From assembly GCF_021654285.1 (NCBI RefSeq), contig NZ_JAKFZS010000017.1, positions 62,001-126,000 on the forward strand: a stretch of DNA of 64,000 nt, read 5' to 3'. The DNA is from Pseudoalteromonas luteoviolacea. GTDB lineage: Bacteria > Pseudomonadota > Gammaproteobacteria > Enterobacterales > Alteromonadaceae. Positions 33,941-44,479 of the stretch are shown piece by piece; the first letter of the stretch is position 1; each line of letters starts with the position of its first letter. The notes under the pieces were generated by a model, which was not told the DNA's origin, made no database searches, and saw only the letters and a list, made by a program, of their open reading frames with translations. A program made the translations under genes and the position numbers.

Positions 33941-34615
33941 TCATAGTAGGCCCATATCGGCAAATGAAACGCAGCGATTTCCCGCAACAATGATGTGATC
34001 TAAGACTTTGATATCCATTAATGCTAGGGCTTTTTGTAGTTTTTCTGTCAAGATTTTATCTGCACGGCTTGGCTCACTCACACCTGATGGGTGATTATGA
34101 GCAAAAATAATTGCTGCCGCATTGTGTTTTAACGCAGCTTTAACCACCTCCCTTGGATACACTGAAGCAGAATTAATCGTACCTCGAAACAGTATTTCAT
34201 CATTAATGAGTTGATGCTGGCTATCCAGATATAACACCATAAAGACCTCATGCTCTAAGCCCTTTAATTGAATACTCAAATAATTGTGGACCATGGTCGG
34301 GCTCTCAAACTTATACTCGCGCTTGCATCCTTCTTTTAAATAGCGTTTACACAGCTCCAAAACAGCCTGAAATTGTATATATTTAGCCTCCCCGACTCCT
34401 TTTAGCGCGACAAATTCAGTCTGCGAAGCATTAAATAAGCGCTGCAATGACTCACACTGTTGCAATAAAGAATCTGCAAGTTCGACCGCATTCATGCCAC
34501 TCACGCCGGTGCGAAGAAAAATAGCCAATAACTCAGCATCACTGAGCGCACTCGGCCCCTCATTCAGCAACTTCTCCCTGGGTCTGGTATGTTTGGGTAA
34601 TTGGGTTAGCTGCAT
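33941..34615 (-). CDS. radC: RadC family JAMM/MPN domain protein
   Basis: This 224-residue protein has the N-terminal helical part with a helix-hairpin-helix-like FVALKGVGEAKY, and the C-terminal JAMM metal site in FAHNHPSGVSEPSRAD (His-x-His...Asp). It is a conserved protein once linked to repair, but its enzymatic role is unproven. It lies in its usual neighbourhood between rpmB and coaBC, divergent from coaBC. A 277-bp spacer without a gene separates it from rpmB. Confidence 0.95.
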   Translation of the reverse strand: MQLTQLPKHTRPREKLLNEGPSALSDAELLAIFLRTGVSGMNAVELADSLLQQCESLQRLFNASQTEFVALKGVGEAKYIQFQAVLELCKRYLKEGCKREYKFESPTMVHNYLSIQLKGLEHEVFMVLYLDSQHQLINDEILFRGTINSASVYPREVVKAALKHNAAAIIFAHNHPSGVSEPSRADKILTEKLQKALALMDIKVLDHIIVAGNRCVSFADMGLL

Positions 34616-34787
34616 GTTCTCTCCTTATACCAATGCTCATTCCTTAATCTTTGGTCTCTATGTAACATGCCAGCTGATAAAAAAAACGCCCAATGTTAGC
34701 TTATTTACGATGTTATTCACTGTTTGATTCAAAACAACCTAATGGCTGTGATATCTTTAGCCCAGTTTAAGCTGTGGAAACGTGAAG

Positions 34788-35987
34788 ATGAACTTAGCTG
34801 GCAAAAAAATAGTATTGGGAATTAGCGGTGGTATTGCTGCATATAAATGCGCAGAGCTTGTAAGGCGCTTAAAAGAGCAACATTGCGAAGTCAAAGTGGT
34901 GATGACAGACTCTGCAAAGCACTTTATTACTCCGTTAACCATGCAAGCCGTTTCCGGTGAGCCAGTATCAGATTCCTTACTCGACCCACAAGCTGAAGCC
35001 GCAATGGGGCATATTGAGTTTGCCAAATGGGCTGATTTGATATTAATCGCACCTGCGACATGTAATACAATCGCTAAAATGGCCAATGGCATTGCTGATG
35101 ATCTGCTGACAACTTTAGTGCTTGCTACGCCAGCTAAAGTCGCGATTGCGCCAGCAATGAACCAGCAAATGTATGCACACCCAGCGACACAAAAAAACTT
35201 AACAACTTTATCAACTTATGGCGTGGCCATATGGGGCCCTGGCAGTGGAGAGCAAGCATGTGGTGATGTTGGTAAAGGGCGAATGCTGGAACCTATGGAG
35301 CTGCTAGCACACTGCATTACAGCACTGAACCCAGTACCAAAATCGCTTGAGGGCCGCACCGTGACTATTACCGCAGGGCCCACTCGTGAAGCACTCGATC
35401 CCGTGCGTTATATCACTAATCATAGTTCAGGTAAGATGGGCTATGCCTTAGCACAGGCTGCACATGCACTGGGAGCCACGGTCAATTTAATTTCAGGACC
35501 CGTTAATATCGCAGCACCACAAGATGTGAATCTCACTTCTGTTAGCAGTGCCACTGAAATGCATGACGCTGCGCTCAAACTAGCGCCGCAGTCAGATATT
35601 TTTATTGGGTGTGCAGCCGTTGCAGATTACCGCGCCGCAGACATTGCTGAGCAAAAAATCAAAAAGCAAGGCGATGAAATGACACTTACCCTAATCAAGA
35701 ACCCTGATATTATTGCGTCGGTGGCGGCTTTGCAGGATAAACGCCCTTATACCGTTGGTTTTGCGGCTGAAACGCAAGACATCCAACAATACGCGCAGGG
35801 AAAATTGAAAAATAAAAACCTAGATATGATTTGTGCCAATGATGTTTCACAAGAAGGTCTTGGTTTTAACTCAGATAACAATGCCTTAACCTTATTTTGG
35901 GCAAATGAACAACGTACCTTACCAACATCTAGCAAAACAGAGTTAGCACTTACTGTCATTAAAGCAATTGCAGGTAAACTTAGTTGA
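34788..35987 (+). CDS. coaBC: Bifunctional phosphopantothenoylcysteine decarboxylase/synthetase
   Basis: The start is taken at the ATG 34788 (MNLAGKKIVLGISGGIAAYK), the family N-terminus; a GTG two codons before also fits. The CoaC flavoprotein half includes the GGIAAYK loop, the catalytic His in MGHIEFAKWAD and the PAMNQQMY motif. The CoaB synthetase half begins near TVTITAGPTREALDPVRYIT and includes NHSSGKMGYALA. The enzyme makes 4'-phosphopantetheine from phosphopantothenate and cysteine in coenzyme A synthesis. The length is normal. Confidence 0.97.
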   Translation: MNLAGKKIVLGISGGIAAYKCAELVRRLKEQHCEVKVVMTDSAKHFITPLTMQAVSGEPVSDSLLDPQAEAAMGHIEFAKWADLILIAPATCNTIAKMANGIADDLLTTLVLATPAKVAIAPAMNQQMYAHPATQKNLTTLSTYGVAIWGPGSGEQACGDVGKGRMLEPMELLAHCITALNPVPKSLEGRTVTITAGPTREALDPVRYITNHSSGKMGYALAQAAHALGATVNLISGPVNIAAPQDVNLTSVSSATEMHDAALKLAPQSDIFIGCAAVADYRAADIAEQKIKKQGDEMTLTLIKNPDIIASVAALQDKRPYTVGFAAETQDIQQYAQGKLKNKNLDMICANDVSQEGLGFNSDNNALTLFWANEQRTLPTSSKTELALTVIKAIAGKLS

Positions 35988-36108
35988 CCTAGTGTTAAAA
36001 GGCTGGAAAGAAGCTGAATAAAACATTAACATAGGTCTTTATCGAGTATGGACCTAATAAAAATACACCATACAGACCAGAATAACGATAATTATTAAAG
36101 GAAAGTTC

Positions 36109-36696
36109 ATGCCAGCGACTAAACGCAGTAATCGCAAAGAGCAAATTCTTCAATCTCTTGCGCAAATGCTTGAAACTAGCCCAGGTCAAAGGATCACAAC
36201 TGCCAAGCTCGCAGCGGAAGTAGGCGTTTCTGAAGCCGCTTTATACCGTCATTTTCCAAGTAAAGCGAGAATGTTTGAAGGGTTAATTGAATTTATAGAA
36301 GACACGCTACTTTCACGGATCAACATCATCTTAGAAAATGAAAAAGATACACAAAGTCGTATTTATAACATTCTTCACTTACTACTGACCTTCTCTGAGA
36401 AAAACCCCGGTATTACACGTATTTTAACAGGTGATGCACTTCAAGGTGAGCAGGAACGTTTAAGAGAGCGTGTACAAAGCCTATTCGAAAAACTTGAAAC
36501 ACAATTCAAGCAAGTATTAAGAGAAAGAAAACTCAGAGAGGGCAAAGCATTTAACAGTGATGAAGCAGCACTCGCCAATTTATTTTTAGCGCATGTTGAA
36601 GGTAAAATGAATCAATTCGTTCGCAGTGATTTTAAAGCCAAACCCACTGCAACTTTCACCCATCATTGGCAAGAGCTACAACGCATTTGGTTGTAA
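36109..36696 (+). CDS. slmA: Nucleoid occlusion factor SlmA (TetR family)
   Basis: This 195-residue protein has a TetR-type helix-turn-helix (ITTAKLAAEVGVSEAALYRH) and the SlmA-typical start MPATKRSNRKEQILQ. It binds specific chromosomal sites and blocks FtsZ ring assembly over the nucleoid. AAAGGAAAG precedes the ATG. It follows coaBC as in other gammaproteobacteria, where dut often lies between the two; dut is absent here. Confidence 0.97.
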   Translation: MPATKRSNRKEQILQSLAQMLETSPGQRITTAKLAAEVGVSEAALYRHFPSKARMFEGLIEFIEDTLLSRINIILENEKDTQSRIYNILHLLLTFSEKNPGITRILTGDALQGEQERLRERVQSLFEKLETQFKQVLRERKLREGKAFNSDEAALANLFLAHVEGKMNQFVRSDFKAKPTATFTHHWQELQRIWL

Positions 36697-36697
36697 C

Positions 36698-36722
36698 TAG
36701 AAGCGGTACCTAACCGCTTCTA
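36698..36722 (+). terminator. Terminator after slmA
   Basis: TAGAAGCGG, 7-nt loop, CCGCTTCTA, followed a few bases later by CTTTTTC. Confidence 0.65.
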
Positions 36723-36814
36723 ACGCTTTTTCACTTCCACATAACGCACCATGATTTTGTTTAAGCATTAAAAGTGTTACAAAGACACACTCAATAAATA
36801 AAATAGACAGAATC

Positions 36815-39568
36815 ATGAAGTATACTTATTCGCTTATTGCAGCGGCTTTGTTCTCTGGTCAAGTAATGGCCAACAAAGCCCAACTCGAATTCTCCGATGT
36901 TTTTGACTTCAAATATGCACAAGGCACACAATTAGCTGAAGATGGCAAAGTGCTCGCATTCAGTGCAAAACCTTATCGAGGAAATGCACAGGGACAAGTA
37001 TATGACCTAGCTACGAATAAGCTGCTCGCGACTGTTGAACGTGGTACAAAAGCACATTTGAATAAATCGGCTACTTGGGCTGCGTTTATTCAAGCTCCGA
37101 CTTTGCTTGCGTTGGAAACAGCCAGTAAAAAAGAAAAAAAAGCACTAAAAAGCAATCTGGTACTTGTAAATACGCAAACAGGAAAACAACAGCGCTTCGA
37201 ACAAGTCAAAGACTATCAACTCAGTGATGATGGCCGCTGGTTAGCCTATCGCGAAGATAAAAAAACAGAGTCAAAAGGCGCTACGAAAAACACTGACGCC
37301 CCTAAAATCACCGCAGATAAAAAAGATAAACCACTGACATTGGTAGTTGTCGATTTAACAACAAGCCAAACACAACGCTTTGATAATGTCGTTAACTATG
37401 GCCTGAGCCCCGCCGAATATGGTGTGCTATTTAGTCAACATGATGAAACCGGTGCCAATAATCAAGTTCAGTATCTAGACTTAACAAACAACACAACCAA
37501 CCCTTTATTTAGTGAGCCAGGCGTTACCGTCAGCGCCATAGCATGGCATCCGTATTCAAGTATTGTGGCATTCAACCTTGGTAACTATGTTAACGAAGAT
37601 AAACGACGTCGCAGTTACGAAGTGACGCTTTGGGACGCCAACACAGACAAACTAAATACCATAGAAAATCCAGCTAGCTGGTATAGTTCAAAAACGGCAA
37701 ACCTCGAATGGTCAGAGCAAGGTGAACGACTCTATTTTGAAAATCGCCCACTGCTGAACGATAAATTAGAAGAACTCAAATATGATGATAGTGCCTCTTT
37801 AAGAGATTTTAATACCATTCGCCAACAATCTGGGCTACAAATTTGGCACAACAATGACCCAGAAATTAAGACCCGCGAGCAAAATACGTGGAAAAAAACC
37901 AACCGAGAACGCCAGTACCAAGCGGTTTATCATATAGAGTCGCAAAAGGTTGTTCAGCTGGCTGATGAAACGGTACGCGATGTCACCTTGAATACAGAAG
38001 CCGATTTCTTGCTAGGTAAAAATGACCAGCCTTACCTAGAAAAAATCATGTATAAAGGCTTTTATGCCGATTACTATGCGGTCAAAGTCAGTACGGGTGC
38101 AAAAGGCTATATCGTTAAAGACTCGCCAAATCAGCCTTCGCTATCTCCGACAGGAAGACATGCTGCTTATTTTCTTAACGATCAAATTTGGCTAAAAGAT
38201 TTACATCAACAAAAGGAAAACGCGGTCAGCCAAGCTGTTCGCCAAGCGATTTTCGCGGATGACCAGCATGATTATCCAGAGCCAAATCCAGGTTATGGCT
38301 TTGCTGGATGGCAACAAGATGGCAGCACCTTATATGCATACAGTAAATACGATATCTGGGCCTTTGATAGCGCGACAGGCAAAGCTAAACGCTTAACGTC
38401 TGGAAAAGAAACCAACACTCGCTATCGTGTGATCAAACTAGATAAAAAGCAGGTCGGCTTTGCAAAAGACGATACGCTCTTTTTATCTGCCCATAACTTA
38501 CAAAATAAGCAAACACATGTTGCTAAACTAAGTCTTGAAACCGGTAAACTAGAAACCGTACTAGAAGGGAAAACCCGATTTGATCTGGTGAAAAAAGCAA
38601 AACATGCTGATAAGTTGATTTTCACTCAGCAAAGCTATCACCAGTTCCCTGATTATTGGCAAACAGATAGTCAATTCACACAAGCTCAGCAAATTACAAA
38701 TCTTAACCCGCAAGTGAGTAAATTTGCTTGGGGTCAAAAACCTGAACTGGTTCAATATAAGGGCTACAATGGCGAAAACCTGCAAGGTGTGCTTATCAAG
38801 CCTGCTGATTATAAACCTGGTCAAAAGCTCCCTGTGGTTATTTATTTCTATCGATACATGAGTCAACGCATGTATGACTTCCCTAAAATGGAACTCAACC
38901 ACAGACCTAATTTCCCAATGTTCACGTCCAACGGTTACGCGGTATTTTTACCAGATATTCGCTTTGAAATTGGCAAACCGGGACCATCATCAACACAAAC
39001 CTTGATCAATGCAGCGCAAAAGCTGATTGATATGGGCGTTGCTGACCAAGATAAGATTGGTTTACAAGGTCACTCTTGGGCCGGCTATCAAAGTGCTTAT
39101 GCTGTGACACAAACAGATATGTTCAAAGCCGTCGTGTCTGGTGCACCTGTATCAAACATGACTTCTGCATATAGCGGCATACGTTTAAAATCAGGCCTTG
39201 CTCGTCAATTCCAGTATGAAACAGGGCAAAGTCGAATTGGCAAAACGTTGACGGAAGCGCCTGAGCTATACATTGAGAACTCACCGGTATTTTTTGCAGA
39301 TAAGGTGAATACGCCGATTCTACTGATGTTTGGAGACAAAGATGGCGCGGTACCATGGCAAGAAGGTATCCAATACTACTTAGCACTGCGACGCCATAAT
39401 AAAGACGCTATCTTCTTACAATATGAAGGTGAACCACATCACTTGAAGCAGTTCCCGAATCAAGTGGATTTCTCCGTGCGCATGATGGAGTATTTTGACC
39501 ACTACTTACGTGGTATGCCTGCACCTGAGTGGATCACATCAGGCAAAGCCTATCGCCCTGAAGATTGA
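36815..39568 (+). CDS. Secreted S9 family prolyl-oligopeptidase-like peptidase
   Basis: This 917-residue protein has a signal peptide (MKYTYSLIAAALFSGQVMA). The N-terminal two thirds form a beta-propeller-like region with repeated strand motifs. The C-terminal alpha/beta hydrolase carries the triad Ser754 in GHSWAGYQ, an Asp in FGDKDGAVPW (D841 or D843) and His in EGEPHHLK. S9 enzymes of this type cleave peptides, often dipeptides, in the periplasm or outside. A lysine-rich insertion (about residues 140-175) interrupts the propeller. It stands alone between two terminators. Confidence 0.92.
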   Translation: MKYTYSLIAAALFSGQVMANKAQLEFSDVFDFKYAQGTQLAEDGKVLAFSAKPYRGNAQGQVYDLATNKLLATVERGTKAHLNKSATWAAFIQAPTLLALETASKKEKKALKSNLVLVNTQTGKQQRFEQVKDYQLSDDGRWLAYREDKKTESKGATKNTDAPKITADKKDKPLTLVVVDLTTSQTQRFDNVVNYGLSPAEYGVLFSQHDETGANNQVQYLDLTNNTTNPLFSEPGVTVSAIAWHPYSSIVAFNLGNYVNEDKRRRSYEVTLWDANTDKLNTIENPASWYSSKTANLEWSEQGERLYFENRPLLNDKLEELKYDDSASLRDFNTIRQQSGLQIWHNNDPEIKTREQNTWKKTNRERQYQAVYHIESQKVVQLADETVRDVTLNTEADFLLGKNDQPYLEKIMYKGFYADYYAVKVSTGAKGYIVKDSPNQPSLSPTGRHAAYFLNDQIWLKDLHQQKENAVSQAVRQAIFADDQHDYPEPNPGYGFAGWQQDGSTLYAYSKYDIWAFDSATGKAKRLTSGKETNTRYRVIKLDKKQVGFAKDDTLFLSAHNLQNKQTHVAKLSLETGKLETVLEGKTRFDLVKKAKHADKLIFTQQSYHQFPDYWQTDSQFTQAQQITNLNPQVSKFAWGQKPELVQYKGYNGENLQGVLIKPADYKPGQKLPVVIYFYRYMSQRMYDFPKMELNHRPNFPMFTSNGYAVFLPDIRFEIGKPGPSSTQTLINAAQKLIDMGVADQDKIGLQGHSWAGYQSAYAVTQTDMFKAVVSGAPVSNMTSAYSGIRLKSGLARQFQYETGQSRIGKTLTEAPELYIENSPVFFADKVNTPILLMFGDKDGAVPWQEGIQYYLALRRHNKDAIFLQYEGEPHHLKQFPNQVDFSVRMMEYFDHYLRGMPAPEWITSGKAYRPED

Positions 39569-39617
39569 TACCGTCTAGTTGTGATATCAATGCTATTTAG
39601 GACGGGACACACGTCAT

Positions 39618-39645
39618 AAAAAAAGCCGCACTGAGCGGCTTTTTT
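39618..39645. terminator. Bidirectional Rho-independent terminator
   Basis: AAAAAAGCCGC, 5-nt loop, GCGGCTTTTTT, between the convergent S9 peptidase and YgiQ genes. Confidence 0.9.
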
Positions 39646-39648
39646 ATT

Positions 39649-41862
39649 TTAATGATGTGTTGGCTTACTCTTGTTGGGCTTGCGTTTATTTTTACCGACT
39701 CTAGGTTTCGTATTCGCTTGATTGAACTGGCTAAACCCAGTGTGCTTTGTCAGTGCTTTATTGCCGCGCTTTTGCCCTGAGCCCGCTTCTCTACCTCGCG
39801 TGTTTTCATCAGGCACCAAGCACTCAGGCCCTCGACCGATTAAGTGTGCTTTACCCATGTTTTTCAGCGCTTCACGGATCTGTGGCCAGCCCGCAGGGTC
39901 ATGATAACGTAAAATGGCTTTATGTAGGCGACGCTGACGCGCACCTTTTGGTACCGGCACTTCCTCATGATTGTTTTTGATGTTACGCAACGAGTTCATT
40001 TCAGTGTGGTAAATTGTGGTTGCATTGGCCATAGGCGATGGATAAAAGTTTTGTACCTGATCTAACTTAAAGTCATGTGCTTTCAACCACAGCGCCATAT
40101 TCACCATATCTTCATCCGTTGTGCCTGGATGTGCTGAAATAAAGTAAGGTATCAAGTATTGCTTTTTGCCTGCCTCTTTTGAGTACTTATCAAATAACTC
40201 TTTGAACTTATCATAGGTGCCCATACCAGGCTTCATCATCTTCGACAACGGGCCACTTTCAGTATGCTCAGGTGCAATTTTTAAGTAGCCGCCAACATGA
40301 TGGGATACCAACTCTTTGACATAACGCGGATCTTCAATCGCCAAGTCGTAGCGAACGCCTGAAGCTATCAAGATCTTTTTAACCCCTTCAACATCTCGTG
40401 CTTTGCGATACAGTTCTATTGTCGGGGTGTGATCTGTGTCCATGTGCTTACAAATATCTGGGTACACACACGATAGACGACGACAGGTGCTTTCCGCTTT
40501 TTTACTCTTACAACGCAGTTTATACATGTTTGCGGTCGGGCCGCCTAAATCAGAAATCACCCCAGTAAAGCCCGGTACTTTATCTCTGATCTGTTCTATT
40601 TCTTCGATAATAGACTCTTCTGAACGACTTTGAATAATTCGACCTTCATGCTCAGTAATCGAGCAGAAACTGCAGCCCCCAAAACAGCCCCGCATAATGT
40701 TGACTGAGGTTTTGATCATGTCATAGGCTGGGATCTTGTCATCGCCATAAGCTGGGTGTGGAATACGTTGATAAGGTAATCCAAAAACATGATCCATTTC
40801 TTCTGTTTCTAGCGGAAATGCTGGCGGGTTTACCCAGACTGAGCGATCTCCATGACGTTGGAATAGTGCTCTTGCACACCCTGGGTTTGTTTCTTGGTGC
40901 AAGATACGCGAAGCATGTGCATATAATGGCTTATTCACACTCACTTGCTCAAAAGCAGGCAGCTTCACATATACCTTTTCCCACGGCTTTAATCTTGGCG
41001 GCTGTACGGTGATAGGCTTTGCCGCCTCACTTTTTAAATCGATACCTGCTTTGGCAAATTCGGACTTGCTACACCCCATATCATCTGCACCATATGGATT
41101 TGGAATAGGGTCAATCTTCCCTACTTTATCGATGGCAGTTGAATCGCTGCCTCGCCAACCCTCAATTGGCGTCTTACGAATAACTGCTGTGCCTCGCACA
41201 TCTTGAATTGTGTCAATGGTCTCGCCATTGGCAATACGATGCGCCACTTCAACCAATGGACGCTCAGCATTACCGTAAATCAAGATATCCGCTTTGGCAT
41301 CAAAGATAACACTGCGGCGCACTTTTTCTTGCCAGTAATCATAATGTGCAATACGACGTAAGCTGGCCTCAATACCACCAATCACAACAGGTACATCTTT
41401 GTATGCTTCACGGCAGCGTTGACTGTACACAACCACAGCTCTATCTGGACGCTTACCACCGACATTACCTGGTGTATAAGCATCATCATGACGGATCCGC
41501 TTCTCTGCAGTATAACGATTGATCATAGAGTCCATATTGCCAGCCGTCACACCAAAAAATAGGTTTGGCTTACCCAGTGACTCAAAGGCTGTTTTATCGG
41601 ACCAGTCCGGCTGCGCAATAATCCCTACTCTGAATCCCTGTGCTTCTAGTACTCGGCCAATTACCGCCATACCAAAGCTTGGATGATCGACATATGCGTC
41701 ACCTGTAACAATGATGATGTCACAACTGTCCCACCCTAAAGCATCCATTTCAGCACGGCAAGTTGGTAAAAATGGGGCTGGGCCAAAGCATTCAGCCCAG
41801 TATTTAGGATATGAGAAAAGCGAACGTTCCGCTTTTAACCCGGAGACCTTTGATGTATTCAT
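39649..41862 (-). CDS. YgiQ family radical SAM protein
   Basis: The start is taken at 41862 (MNTSKVSGLKAERSLFSYPK), matching the family N-terminus; a longer frame has no support. The product is about 737 residues. The N-terminal UPF0313 part contains TGDAYVDHPSFGMAVIGR, and the radical SAM cluster motif CxxxCxxC is in MRGCFGGCSFCSI. A further Cys-rich stretch (LSCVYPDICKH) may bind another cluster. The C-terminus is basic and low complexity. The substrate of YgiQ is not established. No operon partner is close. Confidence 0.94.
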   Translation of the reverse strand: MNTSKVSGLKAERSLFSYPKYWAECFGPAPFLPTCRAEMDALGWDSCDIIIVTGDAYVDHPSFGMAVIGRVLEAQGFRVGIIAQPDWSDKTAFESLGKPNLFFGVTAGNMDSMINRYTAEKRIRHDDAYTPGNVGGKRPDRAVVVYSQRCREAYKDVPVVIGGIEASLRRIAHYDYWQEKVRRSVIFDAKADILIYGNAERPLVEVAHRIANGETIDTIQDVRGTAVIRKTPIEGWRGSDSTAIDKVGKIDPIPNPYGADDMGCSKSEFAKAGIDLKSEAAKPITVQPPRLKPWEKVYVKLPAFEQVSVNKPLYAHASRILHQETNPGCARALFQRHGDRSVWVNPPAFPLETEEMDHVFGLPYQRIPHPAYGDDKIPAYDMIKTSVNIMRGCFGGCSFCSITEHEGRIIQSRSEESIIEEIEQIRDKVPGFTGVISDLGGPTANMYKLRCKSKKAESTCRRLSCVYPDICKHMDTDHTPTIELYRKARDVEGVKKILIASGVRYDLAIEDPRYVKELVSHHVGGYLKIAPEHTESGPLSKMMKPGMGTYDKFKELFDKYSKEAGKKQYLIPYFISAHPGTTDEDMVNMALWLKAHDFKLDQVQNFYPSPMANATTIYHTEMNSLRNIKNNHEEVPVPKGARQRRLHKAILRYHDPAGWPQIREALKNMGKAHLIGRGPECLVPDENTRGREAGSGQKRGNKALTKHTGFSQFNQANTKPRVGKNKRKPNKSKPTHH

Positions 41863-42098
41863 AGAGTGACGGCTCAAATAATTTGCAAGGTTATTATTAT
41901 ACCTCAGCGGCACGCTATACCGTACTATAGATGGTGAAAGTATGAGCTAAAAAACCTAAATCACTGTAATTATTAATCTAATATAAATTAAAAAACGGAA
42001 TAAAATTACGGTTTTGGCAAAGTTATCATCTTTTTCGGTGGGAATGCGAGACAGCTATCTGTGTATTAAAGATATGAGCAAAGCTTACTTTATGCTAT

Positions 42099-44297
42099 TC
42101 ATTTGTCGCTATCAGTGGTATTTAAAAACACTAACAACTCATCTTTAGGCATGGGCTTTGCCAATAAAAACCCCTGTACTTCATCACAACCCAGCTTTTT
42201 GAGTACATCAACTTGCTGCTGCGTTTCCACCCCTTCAGCAATCGTTTTCAAGCCCAGATGACGGCCTAATGAAATTACCAAATCAGCAATTGCTCCACTA
42301 TCTGAATCAGGAATATCTTTAACAAATGCACGATCAATTTTTAAACGTGCAAGCGGCAACTGTTGTAGATAGCTCAGCGATGAAAACCCCGTACCAAAAT
42401 CATCAATGGCCACTTCAACACCAAAAGATTTTAACTCACCTAACGTCTCAATAACCGTTTTTACTTCATCCATGACCACGCTTTCTGTCACTTCTAATTC
42501 TATTTTTTCAGGAGAGACCTGATAATGGGTGATCGTATTTTTTACTTGCTCAGCGTAGTTATTCACTTTGAATTGCGGCACTGACACGTTCACCGCCACA
42601 CTAATGTCAATGTCTTGGGCACTGAGCTGGTGTTGTAACTTACATGCTTGCTCCAATACCCACTGGCCAATATCAACAATGAGTCCAGAGTCCTCGGCTA
42701 ATGGAACAAAGATACCTGGGGAAATATAATCACCGTTACCTGATGGCCAACGCAACAAAGCCTCACAACCAATCACTTTATTGCTCTCTAAACTAAACTG
42801 TGGCTGATACCAGACTTCTAGCTTATTCATTTCAAAGTCTTGTCTAAGTTGGCGGATCAAACCAAGTCGCCACGCCATTTTTTCTTCTAAGTCTGGCGTG
42901 TACCAATCTAAAATCTTATTCGCTTGTTTTGCTTGATTCAGCGCTATGTAGGCTAACTTAAGTGTTTCTAGACCTAGATGATGAAAGTCTGCTTGACGAC
43001 AAACACCAATATGAAAATGCATAGTTAATACATGCTCACCGACTTGATAAGGCACAGTGATGGTATCTACGAAACCCTGCTCATCAAACAACTGACTTGG
43101 TAATAATAAGCCAAATACATCGGCACCAATACGTGATAATAACTGACTTTGTGGAAACTCAAGGCAAAGTCGCTCTTTCACTGCGAGCAATAGCAAGTTA
43201 CCTACTTCCTGACCCAAACCATTATTGATATCAGAAAACTGTGCAATATCAAGTAGCACAAACACTAAATCATCACTGTCTGGTTGATAAAACTGTGCGA
43301 TTAGATCAACAAAATTAGCTCTATTGGGCAACCGTGTAAGCGCATCTTTATACGCAACATCTCGCAGCTCATTGATCAATTTTATATTGTCAACGCCCAC
43401 TCCCACATTAGCCAAAAATATCTCCGCGAATTGCAGTTGAGAGGCTGACGGAGGTTGCTCAATCTCAATGAAAATTGCTGCTTTTCTGCTTTTTCCTTTT
43501 AATAAAAACGTAATATCGTGGTCTGTATGTTGGTGCACTTCACGGTCAAAGCAATTTTGCACTTGCATAATCACTCTGCCGTTATCGAGCTGCTCAAGCC
43601 CTTGCCCAATAAACTCTTCGTAGTGCTCTGTCCCACCAAAAATAATCACGCGAGATCCATTGGTGATACCCGCCACCAGTCCACTATCATGGGCGCCGAT
43701 GATCTTAGCTAACTGCCGAACTACGGCCTTGCCAAACGAAACCATATCTGTATGGCCGAGAATAGCCTGTGAAGCATCTAATATATTTGCCAAAGCCACG
43801 CTTTGCTGCTCTAGTTCGCAAATTTGTTGGTAAGAACGAATTGCAGTCATCAATGATGTCACCAACTTACCGCGGGTAAGCTCAGTCTTCATTTTATAAT
43901 CATTGATGTCGTACTCTCTGATCACTTTTTCTTCTGGCGCATACCCAGGTTGGCCAGTACGTAATATGATCCGCACTGCGTGATTGCCTATTTCTTCGCG
44001 AACTTGCTTAACCACGTTCAAGCCTGCGTCATCACTCTCCATGACAACATCAAGTAGTAAGACACATACTTCAGGTAGATTCTTTAACGAGGCAACGGCT
44101 TCTTTTCCTGAGTAGGCATGATGAAAACGTAACGTTTTCCCCCAAAACTCCACCCCAGACAAAGCAAGCTTTGTCACAGAGTGTATTTCAGGATCATCGT
44201 CCACCACCAAAACGTCCCAAAAGCCCTTTTCATCTTCTTGGATATCATGGGAAACTTCTTGATCTGCAAACAGAAAATCTTCTTGCTCAGACGCCAT
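42099..44297 (-). CDS. Response regulator with DUF3369, degenerate GGDEF and EAL domains (c-di-GMP phosphodiesterase)
   Basis: The ATG at 44297 (MASEQEDFLF) has AAGGTGG at a suitable distance; upstream Met codons are less likely. The order is: receiver (phospho-Asp83 in LLLDVVMES), DUF3369 (about 150-320), GGDEF-like domain, EAL domain. The GGDEF active site is degenerate (RIGADVFGLLLP instead of RxGGDEF), so no cyclase activity is expected. The EAL domain keeps the key motifs EALLRW, the NVSVPQF region, ELEVTESV, and IDDFGTGFSSLSYL, so it should hydrolyse c-di-GMP. The partner kinase is not next door. Confidence 0.93.
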   Translation of the reverse strand: MASEQEDFLFADQEVSHDIQEDEKGFWDVLVVDDDPEIHSVTKLALSGVEFWGKTLRFHHAYSGKEAVASLKNLPEVCVLLLDVVMESDDAGLNVVKQVREEIGNHAVRIILRTGQPGYAPEEKVIREYDINDYKMKTELTRGKLVTSLMTAIRSYQQICELEQQSVALANILDASQAILGHTDMVSFGKAVVRQLAKIIGAHDSGLVAGITNGSRVIIFGGTEHYEEFIGQGLEQLDNGRVIMQVQNCFDREVHQHTDHDITFLLKGKSRKAAIFIEIEQPPSASQLQFAEIFLANVGVGVDNIKLINELRDVAYKDALTRLPNRANFVDLIAQFYQPDSDDLVFVLLDIAQFSDINNGLGQEVGNLLLLAVKERLCLEFPQSQLLSRIGADVFGLLLPSQLFDEQGFVDTITVPYQVGEHVLTMHFHIGVCRQADFHHLGLETLKLAYIALNQAKQANKILDWYTPDLEEKMAWRLGLIRQLRQDFEMNKLEVWYQPQFSLESNKVIGCEALLRWPSGNGDYISPGIFVPLAEDSGLIVDIGQWVLEQACKLQHQLSAQDIDISVAVNVSVPQFKVNNYAEQVKNTITHYQVSPEKIELEVTESVVMDEVKTVIETLGELKSFGVEVAIDDFGTGFSSLSYLQQLPLARLKIDRAFVKDIPDSDSGAIADLVISLGRHLGLKTIAEGVETQQQVDVLKKLGCDEVQGFLLAKPMPKDELLVFLNTTDSDK

Positions 44298-44479
44298 CAT
44301 CCACCTTATGCTTAACCACATCAATTCTGCAAGAGCAGCTTTTTCTATATTTCATCTTATAAAATATGATAGGTTTTTACTATCGTGTTCTACATTCATT
44401 AACACCCAAGTAATATTATAGACGATGTTCAAATACTTGCGCTCAATTAAGACGCAAATAAAACGTCGAGGGAGTACAA

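Noticed and set aside
42099..44297. Active diguanylate cyclase
   Set aside because: The GGDEF motif is replaced by GADVF, so only the EAL phosphodiesterase activity is expected.
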